DNA of 64,000 nt from Protula sp. h YS-2021 (taxonomy: Eukaryota; Annelida; Polychaeta; Sabellida; Serpulidae): assembly GCA_949752745.1 (NCBI GenBank), contig OX457031.1:8283328-8347327 (forward strand), in the 5' to 3' direction. The notes under the pieces are model-generated. The model was given only the letters and a program-made list of their open reading frames with translations. It searched no databases and was not told the DNA's origin. The translations under genes and the position numbers were made by a program. Shown piece by piece: positions 1 to 9,596 of the stretch. Every line of letters begins with the position of its first letter. Positions within the stretch are counted from its first letter, which is position 1.

Positions 1-2367
1 CCACGACAGGCCTGGCGCCGTATAGTAGTGGGCAGGATCCAATTCATAGGTGTTGAGACATACGTGACGAAAGTTTTCAAACACGTCAGCCAGCAGTAAC
101 ACATCCGATTTCAGGTACAAGTCATGGTAGTCGCCAAATGTAGTACAGTGGAATGTCTCCCACACCTTCTGTGCATGTGCATAATCCTCATCGCTAATGC
201 CTTCTTCACTGAGCAGACTGTAAAACTTGTCCTTGGACGGCAGTTGTGTTTCAGCAAACTTGGATGGCTCATCCACGTAATCGTAGGGGTACACTCCCTT
301 TCTCAACAGTAACTCTTGCTGGTCGCTATCGTGAATGTGAGAAGTCATGTGATAAAAGTTCTCTTTCCCTTCTGCCGCCAGGTTGGAGACCAACTTCTGT
401 AGAGACGTACTCATGAACTGAAAGCTGTCCGTAAATTTCAGATTGCTCATGGTGAATGCAATATATTTCTCAACGGTGTTGGGAATGACCGTAAGCGTTT
501 CATTTTTGAACTTTCCAATTTCCTCCATGATCAAATGACTGTCATAGCCTCGCAAATTGTGGAAAAAGACAGGGATGATAAACGAATCTTTATCCCCCTG
601 CTGATCCTTTCGAAATCGAAATTGTAAATTGCATTCACTATGTGCAGCTCCACGGTATTTGCCATTGATATGATCATGATCTCTCACACGATCTGCTCCT
701 AAAGGCTCATGACAAATGTAGCAGTCGACCGCAGTCCTGAAATCCTCTTTGTCTGCGCGAGTCATCACCATCTCCTTTGGCTGTTGTAAACCGTGCACAA
801 TACGATCACGCTCAGCCACCATATGGTCTAAAAAGACTTTCACAGCATTGTCTCCTCGATACAGGACTGGGGCGCGTGTCTCATACTGACTCACAACCAC
901 ATAGGCAAAGCTGTTTGGACGGTGATGCTGGTACCTCACTTCTTCATGCTTTTTCGTGAAACATTCAAAGTCAGCATAAATCACAAAAGGGACTCGCTGT
1001 TGTTTGGCTACATTCTTGAACTTGATAAAGGGTTCCTTGGGAAATGATAAACGTTGCGCTCCATGCTTGCCACACACTTCGCGATGCTTGTCTAACAGAT
1101 CTTGTCGCTTAAACCCGTGAAGGCAGTTAAAACAATAAAACATTGCTCCATTATACTTGGTACGATAAGCCATCAGTCTGCTGAAATTCTTGATAAGGCA
1201 ATAATGCCTTGTCTTGTCATTGCTAATCAAAAGTAAGTTGATTTCTCTCGCGCTGGCTGCGCTGGTGTTTCGACTCAGTTGTATCGGAACAACAACCTCC
1301 TGTTCATATCCAAACACGTTGATGGACACATCATTCTCCTTTTCAAACTTTGGAATGTCTCTAATCGGTGTGGGAAATGTCATGCCTTCCACCTTCAATT
1401 CGTTCTCAAATGCTTTGTATACATGCACACGCTGTCGGTTATTGCTTGTTGAAGGGTGAAGGTGAGCCAGTACTGACCATAAGAAACACTTGTTGTCTTT
1501 ATTCTGAATGTTTAATACACCTAATGTATTCTTCACTCTCTTCGGCAGTTCGATATAACTGCTCGCTTCCAGAGGTGCTGATGTAGCTGTATGCACTTCA
1601 ATATACAGGATGTTATCCAACACCCAGCCAGACCCTTGTCGCTCATGTTCATCAAACTTGGTAAACAATTCTTTATAGGCTTCTGGCAAGTCCTGTTCAA
1701 TATCCTCTGGATTGTAGGCTATATGTGTTCGACTGCTGATAAAAGCATTATCCACTTGTTCTACCATCACACCTTCAGCATTCGCCGTCAGTTTCTTGAA
1801 GCGTGCATGCACGACAATGTACCATTTCATGCCATGGTTTAAGGTCTCCAACAAATGTCTCTTAATCCGATTCTCTTGTTGCCGCATTTCAAGTAATAAA
1901 TCCGATCCATCTTCAGGCTCAAACCGTCTTTCCTGTGCATTTTCACCAAGACTCACTCTTCTCCCTTTCCCTACTTGTACTCTCTTTGGAAGCATCCTGC
2001 ATACATGTGTGTCAAACGCATCCATAGATGCAAATATCTTTGCACATTCACCGCAGAGGAACGGATCAGGTCTGATAATGCTATCTTCCATCGTCTTTTG
2101 TCTCTTCACTTCTATCTGCTGAACAAGCTCTTCACGAGCACGTTTCAACCTTGCTGGTTTACATGTATGTGCCACATACAAGTCCAGAAATGGAAATGTC
2201 TGTTTGCACTCATGACAAAACACTGATGTGTCTGAATTCGTAGCCATCCTTGCTTGCTGCTGTTGCTTGCTGTTGCTTGCTGCTGCTTGCTGTTGCTTGC
2301 TGCGCTGCGCTGCTGCCACCGCTGCCGCCGCTGCGTTGCTTGTTGCGCTCCTTGTCTTGTTCTCCAT
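1..2367 (-). CDS. Protein-primed family-B DNA polymerase, N-terminal part, Polinton/Maverick-like (runs off left edge)
   Basis: Read on the minus strand there is no stop from 2427 to base 1, so at least 789 codons are open from the ATG at 2367; a second in-frame ATG lies at 2247. The first 40 residues are Ala/Gln-rich low complexity. Cys/His zinc-finger-like clusters follow near residues 51-68, 105-125 and 412-431. Exo I is YADFEC (D466, E468). A treble-clef/HNH-like block has CYIC at 549 followed by VRDHDHINGKYRGAAH. Exo II is FHNLRGYD (N604, D609) and Exo III is YLKSD (Y751, D754). The frame leaves the window at HYYTAPGLSW, just before the expected palm. This matches DNA_pol_B_2 proteins that copy linear DNA from a terminal protein, as in Polintons and adintovirus-like elements. 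No intron or lesion is seen. The exact element type is inferred, because integrase, ATPase and capsid genes lie outside the window. Confidence 0.9.
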   Translation of the reverse strand, partial: MENKTRSATSNAAAAAVAAAQRSKQQQAAASNSKQQQQARMATNSDTSVFCHECKQTFPFLDLYVAHTCKPARLKRAREELVQQIEVKRQKTMEDSIIRPDPFLCGECAKIFASMDAFDTHVCRMLPKRVQVGKGRRVSLGENAQERRFEPEDGSDLLLEMRQQENRIKRHLLETLNHGMKWYIVVHARFKKLTANAEGVMVEQVDNAFISSRTHIAYNPEDIEQDLPEAYKELFTKFDEHERQGSGWVLDNILYIEVHTATSAPLEASSYIELPKRVKNTLGVLNIQNKDNKCFLWSVLAHLHPSTSNNRQRVHVYKAFENELKVEGMTFPTPIRDIPKFEKENDVSINVFGYEQEVVVPIQLSRNTSAASAREINLLLISNDKTRHYCLIKNFSRLMAYRTKYNGAMFYCFNCLHGFKRQDLLDKHREVCGKHGAQRLSFPKEPFIKFKNVAKQQRVPFVIYADFECFTKKHEEVRYQHHRPNSFAYVVVSQYETRAPVLYRGDNAVKVFLDHMVAERDRIVHGLQQPKEMVMTRADKEDFRTAVDCYICHEPLGADRVRDHDHINGKYRGAAHSECNLQFRFRKDQQGDKDSFIIPVFFHNLRGYDSHLIMEEIGKFKNETLTVIPNTVEKYIAFTMSNLKFTDSFQFMSTSLQKLVSNLAAEGKENFYHMTSHIHDSDQQELLLRKGVYPYDYVDEPSKFAETQLPSKDKFYSLLSEEGISDEDYAHAQKVWETFHCTTFGDYHDLYLKSDVLLLADVFENFRHVCLNTYELDPAHYYTAPGLSW

Positions 2368-2459
2368 GACTGCTACACTGTACACTGCTACACTGTACTG
2401 ATGAGGTCCACACACACACCCCCTCTTTTATACCCAACCATCCGCTGCTGAGTCAAGCG

Positions 2460-2750
2460 AGACGTCAACGAAACGAGACGGTGAAGCAAGTGGCACTGGT
2501 AGCGATTCCCAGTGGCCCAGTGTGTCCCGTAAGCAGCCTCTTTCACTCGAGACGCCAACGGCGAAAACGCGAAACGTCAAGCAAGTGTTGCTGCTGTGTA
2601 CATACTCTTCCCCCAGTGTGTCCCGTAAGCAGCCTCTTTCACTCGAGACGCCAACGGCGAAAACGCGAAACGTCAAGCAAGTGTTGCTGCTGTGTACATA
2701 CTCTTCCCCAGTGTGTCCCGTAAGCAGCCTCTTTCACTCGAGACGTCTCG
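2460..2750. repeat. 95-96-bp tandem minisatellite upstream of the polymerase
   Basis: A unit beginning CAGTGTGTCCCGTAAGCAGC recurs at about 2518, 2614 and 2709, each carrying a CTCGAG and a block reading GCGAAACGTCAAGCAAG. A diverged partial copy precedes it near 2461. It lies just upstream of the polymerase start and may hold its promoter; no promoter motif can be assigned. Confidence 0.8.
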
Positions 2751-4138
2751 ACTTTTTTTTTTTTTTTGGGGAGGGGTGGGGGGGGGGTGGTCTGACGTTT
2801 CAACAATGCGGCACCCGTCTCGGCGCACACACCCCCTTTTACTCGAGACGTCTCGGAGATTCTTGGGGGATGGGTGGGGGGTGGTCTGACATGCTTTGCA
2901 CTGCGGCACCCGTCTCGGCACACACACCCCCTTTCACTCGAGACGTCTCGGAGATTCTTGGGGAGGGGTGGGGGGGGTGGTCTGACATGCTTTGCAATGC
3001 GGCACCCGTCTCGGCACACACACCCCCTTTCACTCGAGACGTCTCGGAGATTCTTGGGGGAGGGGTGGGGGGGTGGTCTGACGTTTCAACAATGCGGCAC
3101 CCGTCTCGGCGTACACACCCTCGTTCACTCGAGACACTCACGCCTTCTTTCAAAAAAAAAAAACTCTCTGTCTCTGTCTCTCCACACCCCACACACCCCA
3201 CACCCCGTCTCGGCACACACACCCTCCTTCACTCGAGAACAACTCTGTTTGGAAAAGTATGCATGAGAATGGGAAATGCTTTAAAACTCTATCTCCACAC
3301 CGTCTCGGCACGGCACACACCCTTTCACTCGAGACACACCTTCTTCTCTCTGTCTCTCTGTCTCTCTCTCTGTCTCTCTCCACACACACCCTTTCACCCC
3401 ACCCCGTCTCGGCACACACACCCTCCTTCACTCGAGAACAACTCTGTTTGGAAAAGTATGCATGAGAATGGGAAATGCTTTAAAACTCTATCTCCACACC
3501 GTCTCGGCACGGCACACCCCCTTTCACTCGAGACGTCTCGGCTTTTTTTTTTTTTTTTTTTTCACAAGCCCCCCATACCATTCTACCATTGCACCATTCT
3601 ACAACCTTTCCCAATCCTTCCACCGGAAACACACTTTTCGCTCGCAATCCCTCGCAATCGTAATCCATGCAGCAGCATCCTTGCATCATATGACGTTTTC
3701 TTTCGTCACACTCTCTCGTCTCTCGCTTGGGGAGGGGTGGGGGGGTGGTCTGACGTTTCAACGGACGTGCTTTGCAATGCATGCAACAATGCGGCACCCG
3801 TCTCGGCGTACACACCCTCGTTCACTCGAGACACTCACGCCTTCTTTCAAAAAAAAAAAAAACTCTCTGTCTCTGTCTCTCCACACACCCCACCCCGTCT
3901 CGGCACACACACCCCCTTTCACTCGAGACGTCTCGGAGATTCTTGGGGGAGGGGTGGGGGGGGGTGGTCTGACGTTTCAACAATACGGCACCCGTCTCGG
4001 CGCACACACACCCTTTCACTCGAGACGTCTCGGAGATTCTTGGGGGAGGGGTGGGGGGGTGGTCTGACGTGCTTTGCAATGCGGCACCCGTCTCGGCGTA
4101 CACACCCCCTTTCACTCGAGACACTCACGCCTTCTTTC

Positions 4139-4171
<33 letters not shown>

Positions 4172-4740
4172 TCTGTCTCTGTCTCTCTCCACACACACCC
4201 CCCACCCCGTCTCGGCGTACACACCCCCTTTCATTCGAGACACTCACGCCTTCTTTCAAAAAAAAAACTCTCTCTGTCTCTGTCTCTCCACACACCACAC
4301 ACCCCACCCCGTCTCGGCACGGCACACACCTTTTCACTCGAGACACTCACGTGAGCTTTTTTTTTTCAATTTGGGGAGGGAGGGGGGGTTATACACTTCA
4401 ACGCTTCATCAGCGCTTCATCAACGCTTCAGCGGAAGTCGTTATTTCCAATCTCGTAATCACCCTAACAACTGCACAAATGGCGTTTCGTTTATACAACC
4501 ATCCATTTCGTCAAGAAAAATGTGTGGAAAAATGCTTTAAACATACTAACATAAGTTTACTTTTTGTTTGGGAGTTGTTTTATGCAAATAGTAATACTCT
4601 GTTACTCTGTTACTCTGTTCTAGGGGAGGGGTGGGGGGGGGGTGGTCGGCAACACAGATTCTTGGGGGAGGGGTGGGGGGGGTGGTCGTCAATACTCTGT
4701 GTATTGACAAGGAGGGGTGGGGGGGGGGGTGGTCTGACGT
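2745..4740. repeat. G-rich minisatellite of about 100-bp units with homopolymer and CT tracts
   Basis: Repeated modules run through this block: CACCCGTCTCGGC, then CACACACCC, TTCACTCGAGACGTCTCGG, AGATTCTTGGGG, and a guanine tract such as GAGGGGTGGGGGGGTGGTC. Several modules are joined to poly(A) or poly(T) runs of 10-28 bases and to (CT)n tracts. A 95-bp segment around CTCTGTTTGGAAAAGTATGC occurs twice, near 3229 and 3423. The reading frames crossing the block are low-complexity products of the repeat and I do not regard them as genes. Confidence 0.85.
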
Positions 4741-4835
4741 TTCACACATCATTTCGTCACATACACACATTTCGTCATCTCCGCCTGCAGAGCTTTCGAA
4801 CTTTTTGTAGAGAGCAGACGTGTCGAAAAAATAAT

Positions 4836-5000
4836 ATGCAGTTTAAGAAAGAATTTTTCACTGAGGAACGCCTGGCGGCTTATCATTTCTCAAAGAAGGA
4901 TGCTGATTTATGGGAAGAGGTATATGTCGACTACCAGGCGTTCCTCTATGAAACATGGGCTCTGGGGCAGAACTCTTACAAGAGAATCACCTCAGAATAA
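4836..5000 (+). CDS. Possible 54-residue ORF next to the palindrome, unrecognised
   Basis: An ATG at 4836 opens 54 codons to a TAA at 4998-5000. The peptide is acidic and aromatic (contains HFSKKDADLWEEVYVDY), unlike the low-complexity frames to its left. Its last codons fall in a diverged copy of the 13-bp unit that builds the adjacent palindrome, and its stop codon sits in the palindrome arm. It could be a small gene of the same Polinton-like element, a terminal exon, or chance. I recognise no family. Confidence 0.25.
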   Translation: MQFKKEFFTEERLAAYHFSKKDADLWEEVYVDYQAFLYETWALGQNSYKRITSE

Positions 5001-5094
5001 ATAAGAGAATGACCCCAGAGAATGACCCCAGAGAATGACCCCACTAGTGGGGTCATTCTCTGGGGTCATTCTCTGGGGTCATTCTCTTATTTAT
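4997..5094. repeat. Perfect 98-bp palindrome made of 13-bp units
   Basis: Two exactly complementary 49-bp arms (4997-5045 and 5046-5094) meet with no spacer at CCACT/AGTGG. Each arm contains three copies of a 13-bp unit, GAGAATGACCCCA, and ends in ATAAATAA. A diverged fourth unit lies just left at about 4982. It could be a fold-back insertion, a head-to-head junction of terminal repeats, or a hairpin-forming 3' end for the small ORF. Confidence 0.95.
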
Positions 5095-6338
5095 CATCTA
5101 CTAAGAGAAATGAAATTCCATTATTTGACACTTATTCAAAAGTAAAGAAGTGATGTCCCAACAAAAGCAGGTTTTTGGATAAACTAAAAATAACACTCGG
5201 CCAAAGGGGAAATGGGTCACAACTCTACCCTTCACATTCGTCGAAAAGAGAAGCCAAATGAATCAGTTCATTTTCATATACGTGTTAATGTCTATTTTTT
5301 ACAATTTCTGGCTGAAACCATTGAACCAAAATTGGAAGATTCCTGTCGTTCCATTGTTTTAGACTGCAGTGGTATGGGTTCCAGTATCATTTTTTTTATT
5401 TCTTAGCTAGATGACACAAGGTGAGAACGTAAGTTCTGGAATAGATTTATTTAAGCTTGTTGCATTGACCAACTTTTGATGACAAATTTAATCTATAGAC
5501 AGTATCTCCCACTTTGTTTTGATGTTGTGTAAGTTTCAAGCTGTATTTTCGTTTTTGATTTGTTGAGATTATTTTCTCTTTCAATATGGTTGAATTTTGT
5601 CATGTTTCTTAAAAACTTTTGCACATATTGGACCGATTTAGAATCTTACTAAAGTTCAATATCAATTCTTTGAATGACCTCTAGACCAAGCATGGGTCTA
5701 TTTGTTGTGAATTCCATGTATCTATTTTGTGTGGATCTTACAACGTCACAAATTTTTTGTAAATTTTAATCCCAGTTTATGGATTCTCTTTCAAAAAAAA
5801 AAAAAAAAAAGAATCATTTGCAAGACATCACTTTTGAATCGTTCTACTTATCCATTTGAGCTTGATTGGTGAGGGGTTCTTGATTTGGTAATGTTTAATT
5901 TTTCATATACTGATTGAAATAATTTACTTTGGAAACAAGATTCCGAAACGCCATATAAGCTGCTGTCATGGCTAGCATTTCGCTTTGGTTGGGAATTACA
6001 AGCAGTTCTATCCATTTGGTGAATTGATCTGTAATTAAAAAAATGTACTTATTGCTAGATTTACTAGGTAGGTTAAACTATCAGTATGGACTATTTATTA
6101 AGGACCAAATTGCAATCGAAGGTTTTGTTTTATTTTTATTCTTATTTATTTTTTTTTATTACAGGTACTGCTCGTTTGCAAACAATATCTTAATAGCATT
6201 CATACCACATAAATATTGTTTCAACTTGTTATAAGTTTTCTAAGACCATAATGTTTTGCCTTATCAGTGTGACATCTTTTGCATTAGTTTTATATTCATT
6301 TCACTGAAACAGTCTTTATCCAAGTCATGCTTTGATGA

Positions 6339-6870
6339 AAATATCAGAGAATGTGTCTCCCAATTGCTTTGCTTCATCACCTCTCAAATTTGTTAATAAT
6401 CGCAAAGTAACCTTTCAGGAGTGTGGAAATTTCGTGTACTAAACCAGCTTTCGATTTAATAAGTTGAATATGAGGCCTAGCGTGTGTGGAAAATCTGTCT
6501 TCGAAGAGTCCCCCTTTTTATCAATTGAATGAGAAACCTCGTCTTCCATTCCTTTTTCTAGCCCTGATTTATTTTTACTGCTGCAACAATGTTGAACTGC
6601 CGAAGAATTTTTGGTTAATTCATCATGCTTTGCTTCGTCACCTGTCAATTTTGCTACGGATCGTAAAATAAATCTTTAGGTGTTTGGGAATTTGTGTACT
6701 CACTCAGCTTTCGGCTTAATAGGTCGAACTTGATTCCTAGCGTGTGTCGAAGAATCTTCTGTTTTAAAAGCGTCCCCTTTTTAGCAACTGAATGAGAAAT
6801 CTCGTCTTCTTTTCCGTTTTCTAGTCCTCATTTGTTTTCATTTGTTTTCACTGCTGCACCAATGTTGAAC
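6339..6870. repeat. Imperfect tandem duplication (about 280 bp units)
   Basis: The segment starting near 6339 (GCTTTGCTTCATCACCTCTC, then CCTAGCGTGTGTGG, then TGAATGAGAAACCTCGTCTT) recurs from about 6617 with many differences. It lies inside the decayed retroelement, where RT would be expected. I see no coding potential. Confidence 0.6.
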
Positions 6871-7159
6871 TGTATGTTTAAATTCCGCATTTTGCAACCA
6901 AAAATTAAACAGAGTTTGTCTGCTTATTTAACAACAAGAGCAGCAATTGCCGACATGGAAATTTCGACAACCAATCGTGGTGGTCAAAAACTGTGTTTAG
7001 ATGGTCATATGTATGTGAAATAGATGGTAAAAGGGCAGACTATTAGCCGGTGTTGTAGCAATAAAACAAGCTTAAAATGTGGAGGGGCAGTCACTACAAA
7101 ACTAAATGTAATTCTTTTCAATTGATTAAAAATATGAAAAAACAATAAAATAATGAAGT

Positions 7160-7265
7160 TGGTCAAATGTCTTTTTTTCATTAAGGATTGGTCAAATGTC
7201 CATTAGTCAAATGGCATTTGGTCAATTTGCGGTTAGTCAAATTACAGGTTGGTCAATTGTCCCAC
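7160..7265. repeat. Short GTCAAAT-type repeat cluster
   Basis: The motif (G)GTCAAATG/T occurs about six times in 100 bp with both direct and inverted arrangements (for example CATTAGTCAAATGGCATTTGG). It resembles the terminal part of a small interspersed element. No gene is seen here. Confidence 0.4.
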
Positions 7266-8332
7266 ACCCAAGAAATCCAAACCCAGAATCACTACATCTG
7301 CGCACAAATTTAAATTATAAGCGCTGTCATCAAATCTAATATTTACGTTTTTTTGCTGATTTTGTTGTTATTGTTTACTCGTTATTTGCACCTCCAAGTA
7401 GTGTTATTTCCAATAAATTTGACGGATCCTTTCACAGGCTATAAATGTTTTTGCTTAAAACGGACAGTTGTGCTCTAGTGTCGATTACGGCTTTCGCTAC
7501 ATTTCTTTGACTCTTGACATCTATAAGTATCGTTTGGATTTTTTCCCCAAATATTTCTCGTGTTTCTGGTTGATTTAAGTCTGTATTTTGTTTTAGACCG
7601 GTTCACGGGCTTCTTGGGGAGGGACTGTTTAGTGCTGGTTTTTTTTTCTTTTAATGGGAACTTGTTTTGTATTTCCAGATATCTTCCGTTCGTCTTCTTT
7701 TCATCTTCATATTAGCTACAAAGTTATTCTGGATATTCAAGAGTATTACCGTCTATGCTTGAATCTTTCCTGTGCTCTATGGTATCTCTTCATTGGGTTC
7801 TTTCTTCTCCTAGTCGGGTTATTTCTTTGTTTCTCATTATGATTTTTTGTTCTGCATGATAATCTTTCACGCTGACTAAAGTCACTGTCATGGCTTTCGT
7901 GTTTTCTTTCCTGCTTGTATCTTCAGTCTGCTCGTGAATCACCTTTCTTTCTGTTCCATTTCTTTTCAAAATGATATTACAACCATTTTTATAATCAAGG
8001 GAGTAATCTTCCCTTCTTTTTCTTGGTGAAGATCTTCTGTCGATAAATCAGCAGTCTCTACTCTTTTGTGTATCACCCGGAGAACAGTCTCTCTCGCGCC
8101 TTCTATAGCCGTTTAGTGCATTATCAGAAGAGTGGTCCCTATCTGGCCTTCTGTAACCAGAAGAGTAATAACCAGGAAAATAACCTAGATCACTTGCTGG
8201 AAATGTTGAATCTCTTCTGGAAGAGTCATATCTGTTGTTTCTCCCCTCGTTATTATACGATCTATATAGGCTTTTTTTACCATACTTACGGTGTTTTTCA
8301 TCGTATGGACTATATCCTTTTAAATGTCCATT

Positions 8333-8337
8333 GCTAT
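8333..8337. other. Target-site duplication GCTAT (left)
   Basis: GCTAT directly precedes the 5' LTR and is repeated directly after the 3' LTR at 16297-16301, as expected for a 5-bp staggered integrase cut. Confidence 0.9.
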
Positions 8338-9206
8338 TGTTACGGCCAAATAATAAATAAATTATATTATTAATTATATCATAAGTATGTTTTAATTAGA
8401 TACATATAAATTGAAGAAAATCATGATATATTTATATTTATATATACATGTTTTACAGTTCTCTCTTAAAAATAGGCGTCACACTTTTTGCTTCCGCTGA
8501 TTCAGTTTTGGTTGAGTAAAGTATGCAGTTTCTTTCCTGTTTTTACGGATACTTCGTAGTTCAAATCCATTAATTTTAACAAAAAATGTGTAGGTTGAAG
8601 GCTTTCCATGTGGTCGCATTTTCTTTGTCTCCGATCCGTATATAATGAGATGCCCCTGTCCGATTCCAATCAGTAGTTTTAATGAAGTTATACATGTATC
8701 GAACTTATCGAAGTTTACATGTAGAAGAGTAGGGCAGTGGGCATATTAAAACGGTGAGTTGATTTTTCTTTGTCATGAAGTGTATTGTTCAAATAATAAT
8801 TCTAAACAGGTTCAAACAAAGTAAATATACATGTACATAAAATAAGTGAATAATTTGTATGTTTATCGTTGAAATATGGTAGGTTAATTAATTAAGATGA
8901 GAAAATAAAAATATAATTTTACATAAAAACGGAAACGCTTTCAGGTCAGTATTATTAGAAGTTATGGTAATTATAAGTAGATTATTAAGCGTAGTTTCAT
9001 TATTATTTTCAGTCAATCACACTTAAGCCTATCACAAGTACAGTGGTAAACGGGAGCGTTGTTTTCTCGTCTGTGGTTTACATACTTGCTTGATTGTGCC
9101 TGTGCATTGTTCGTTATTGCCAATTAAAGTTAAATAGAACGTTTACGTTTTGTTTTTCTTTAACACATAAACACTGCCAACCCCGTTACGTAGTATTTAC
9201 GTAACA
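8338..9206 (+). repeat. 5' LTR of the BEL/Pao element
   Basis: 869 bp, TG...CA bounded, matching 15428-16296 base for base as far as I compared. It should carry promoter and polyadenylation signals. A TATA-like ATATATTTATATTTATATAT lies near 8425-8450, but I cannot set the transcription start. Confidence 0.95.
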
Positions 9207-9435
9207 TCTCACATTGACGTTTTATTTTATTGCCAACGTGTGGGCAATTCGTAGTGCGTCGTACGTTGTACGTCAGTCCTGCATTGACGTTTCATGCTGC
9301 CATATTTTTTTTTTTGGCAACAGAAGTTTACGTAGTACGTCAATCTTACACTGACGTTTAATTTGCCAAGATACTGGCAGTTTTGAAAGGAGTAGTAAGT
9401 AATTTGTTTTGACGGTTAATGTTTGCCAGACGCAG
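9172..9435 (+). repeat. 67-bp imperfect tandem repeats in the BEL leader with TGACGT motifs
   Basis: A cycle of ACGTA...CATTGACGTTT...TTGCCA repeats with TGCCA landmarks near 9175, 9229, 9296, 9363 and 9424. The first copy begins inside the LTR and the rest follow it. Each unit carries a TGACG(T) core like a CRE half-site. The region replaces a normal primer-binding site and leader. Confidence 0.7.
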
Positions 9436-9596
9436 TGACAAACTATTAACGTGTAGTAAGACATTTTTAAGTGGTTCCGTTCTTAACGCATATAAAGTGG
9501 TCTTATTTAAAGACAACATACATTGATACTTTAAGTGACGTAGTGACGATAGATTGAAGTTAGTTATCTCGTTGGCATTAGCGTTCAGTCGAGTGC

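Larger units (their letters stand above)
5560..8332 (-). pseudogene. Decayed Ty3/gypsy-like retrotransposon, 3' portion (gag end, protease, integrase remnants)
   Basis: Minus-strand translation gives retroelement signatures broken by stops. At about 7750-8332 there is a charged Arg/Tyr/Ser-rich stretch like a gag C-terminus. At about 7470-7510 a retropepsin-like AVIDTRAQLSVLS appears (the DTG is now DTR), and VILGLDFL near 7280 matches the protease end. At about 5935-6035 ITDQFTKWIELLVIP matches an integrase core, followed near 5830 by a decayed second catalytic segment. The space between protease and integrase (about 1.3 kb) is too short for intact RT and RNase H, so an internal deletion is likely. 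The other part of gag lies beyond the BEL insertion at 16302. Family assignment rests on domain order and is inferred. Confidence 0.6.

Noticed and set aside
2522..4354. 610-codon plus-strand reading frame
   Set aside because: It is the translation of tandem repeats and homopolymer tracts (RRTHPLSLETSRR, KKKKK), overlaps equally long frames on both strands, and has no domain.
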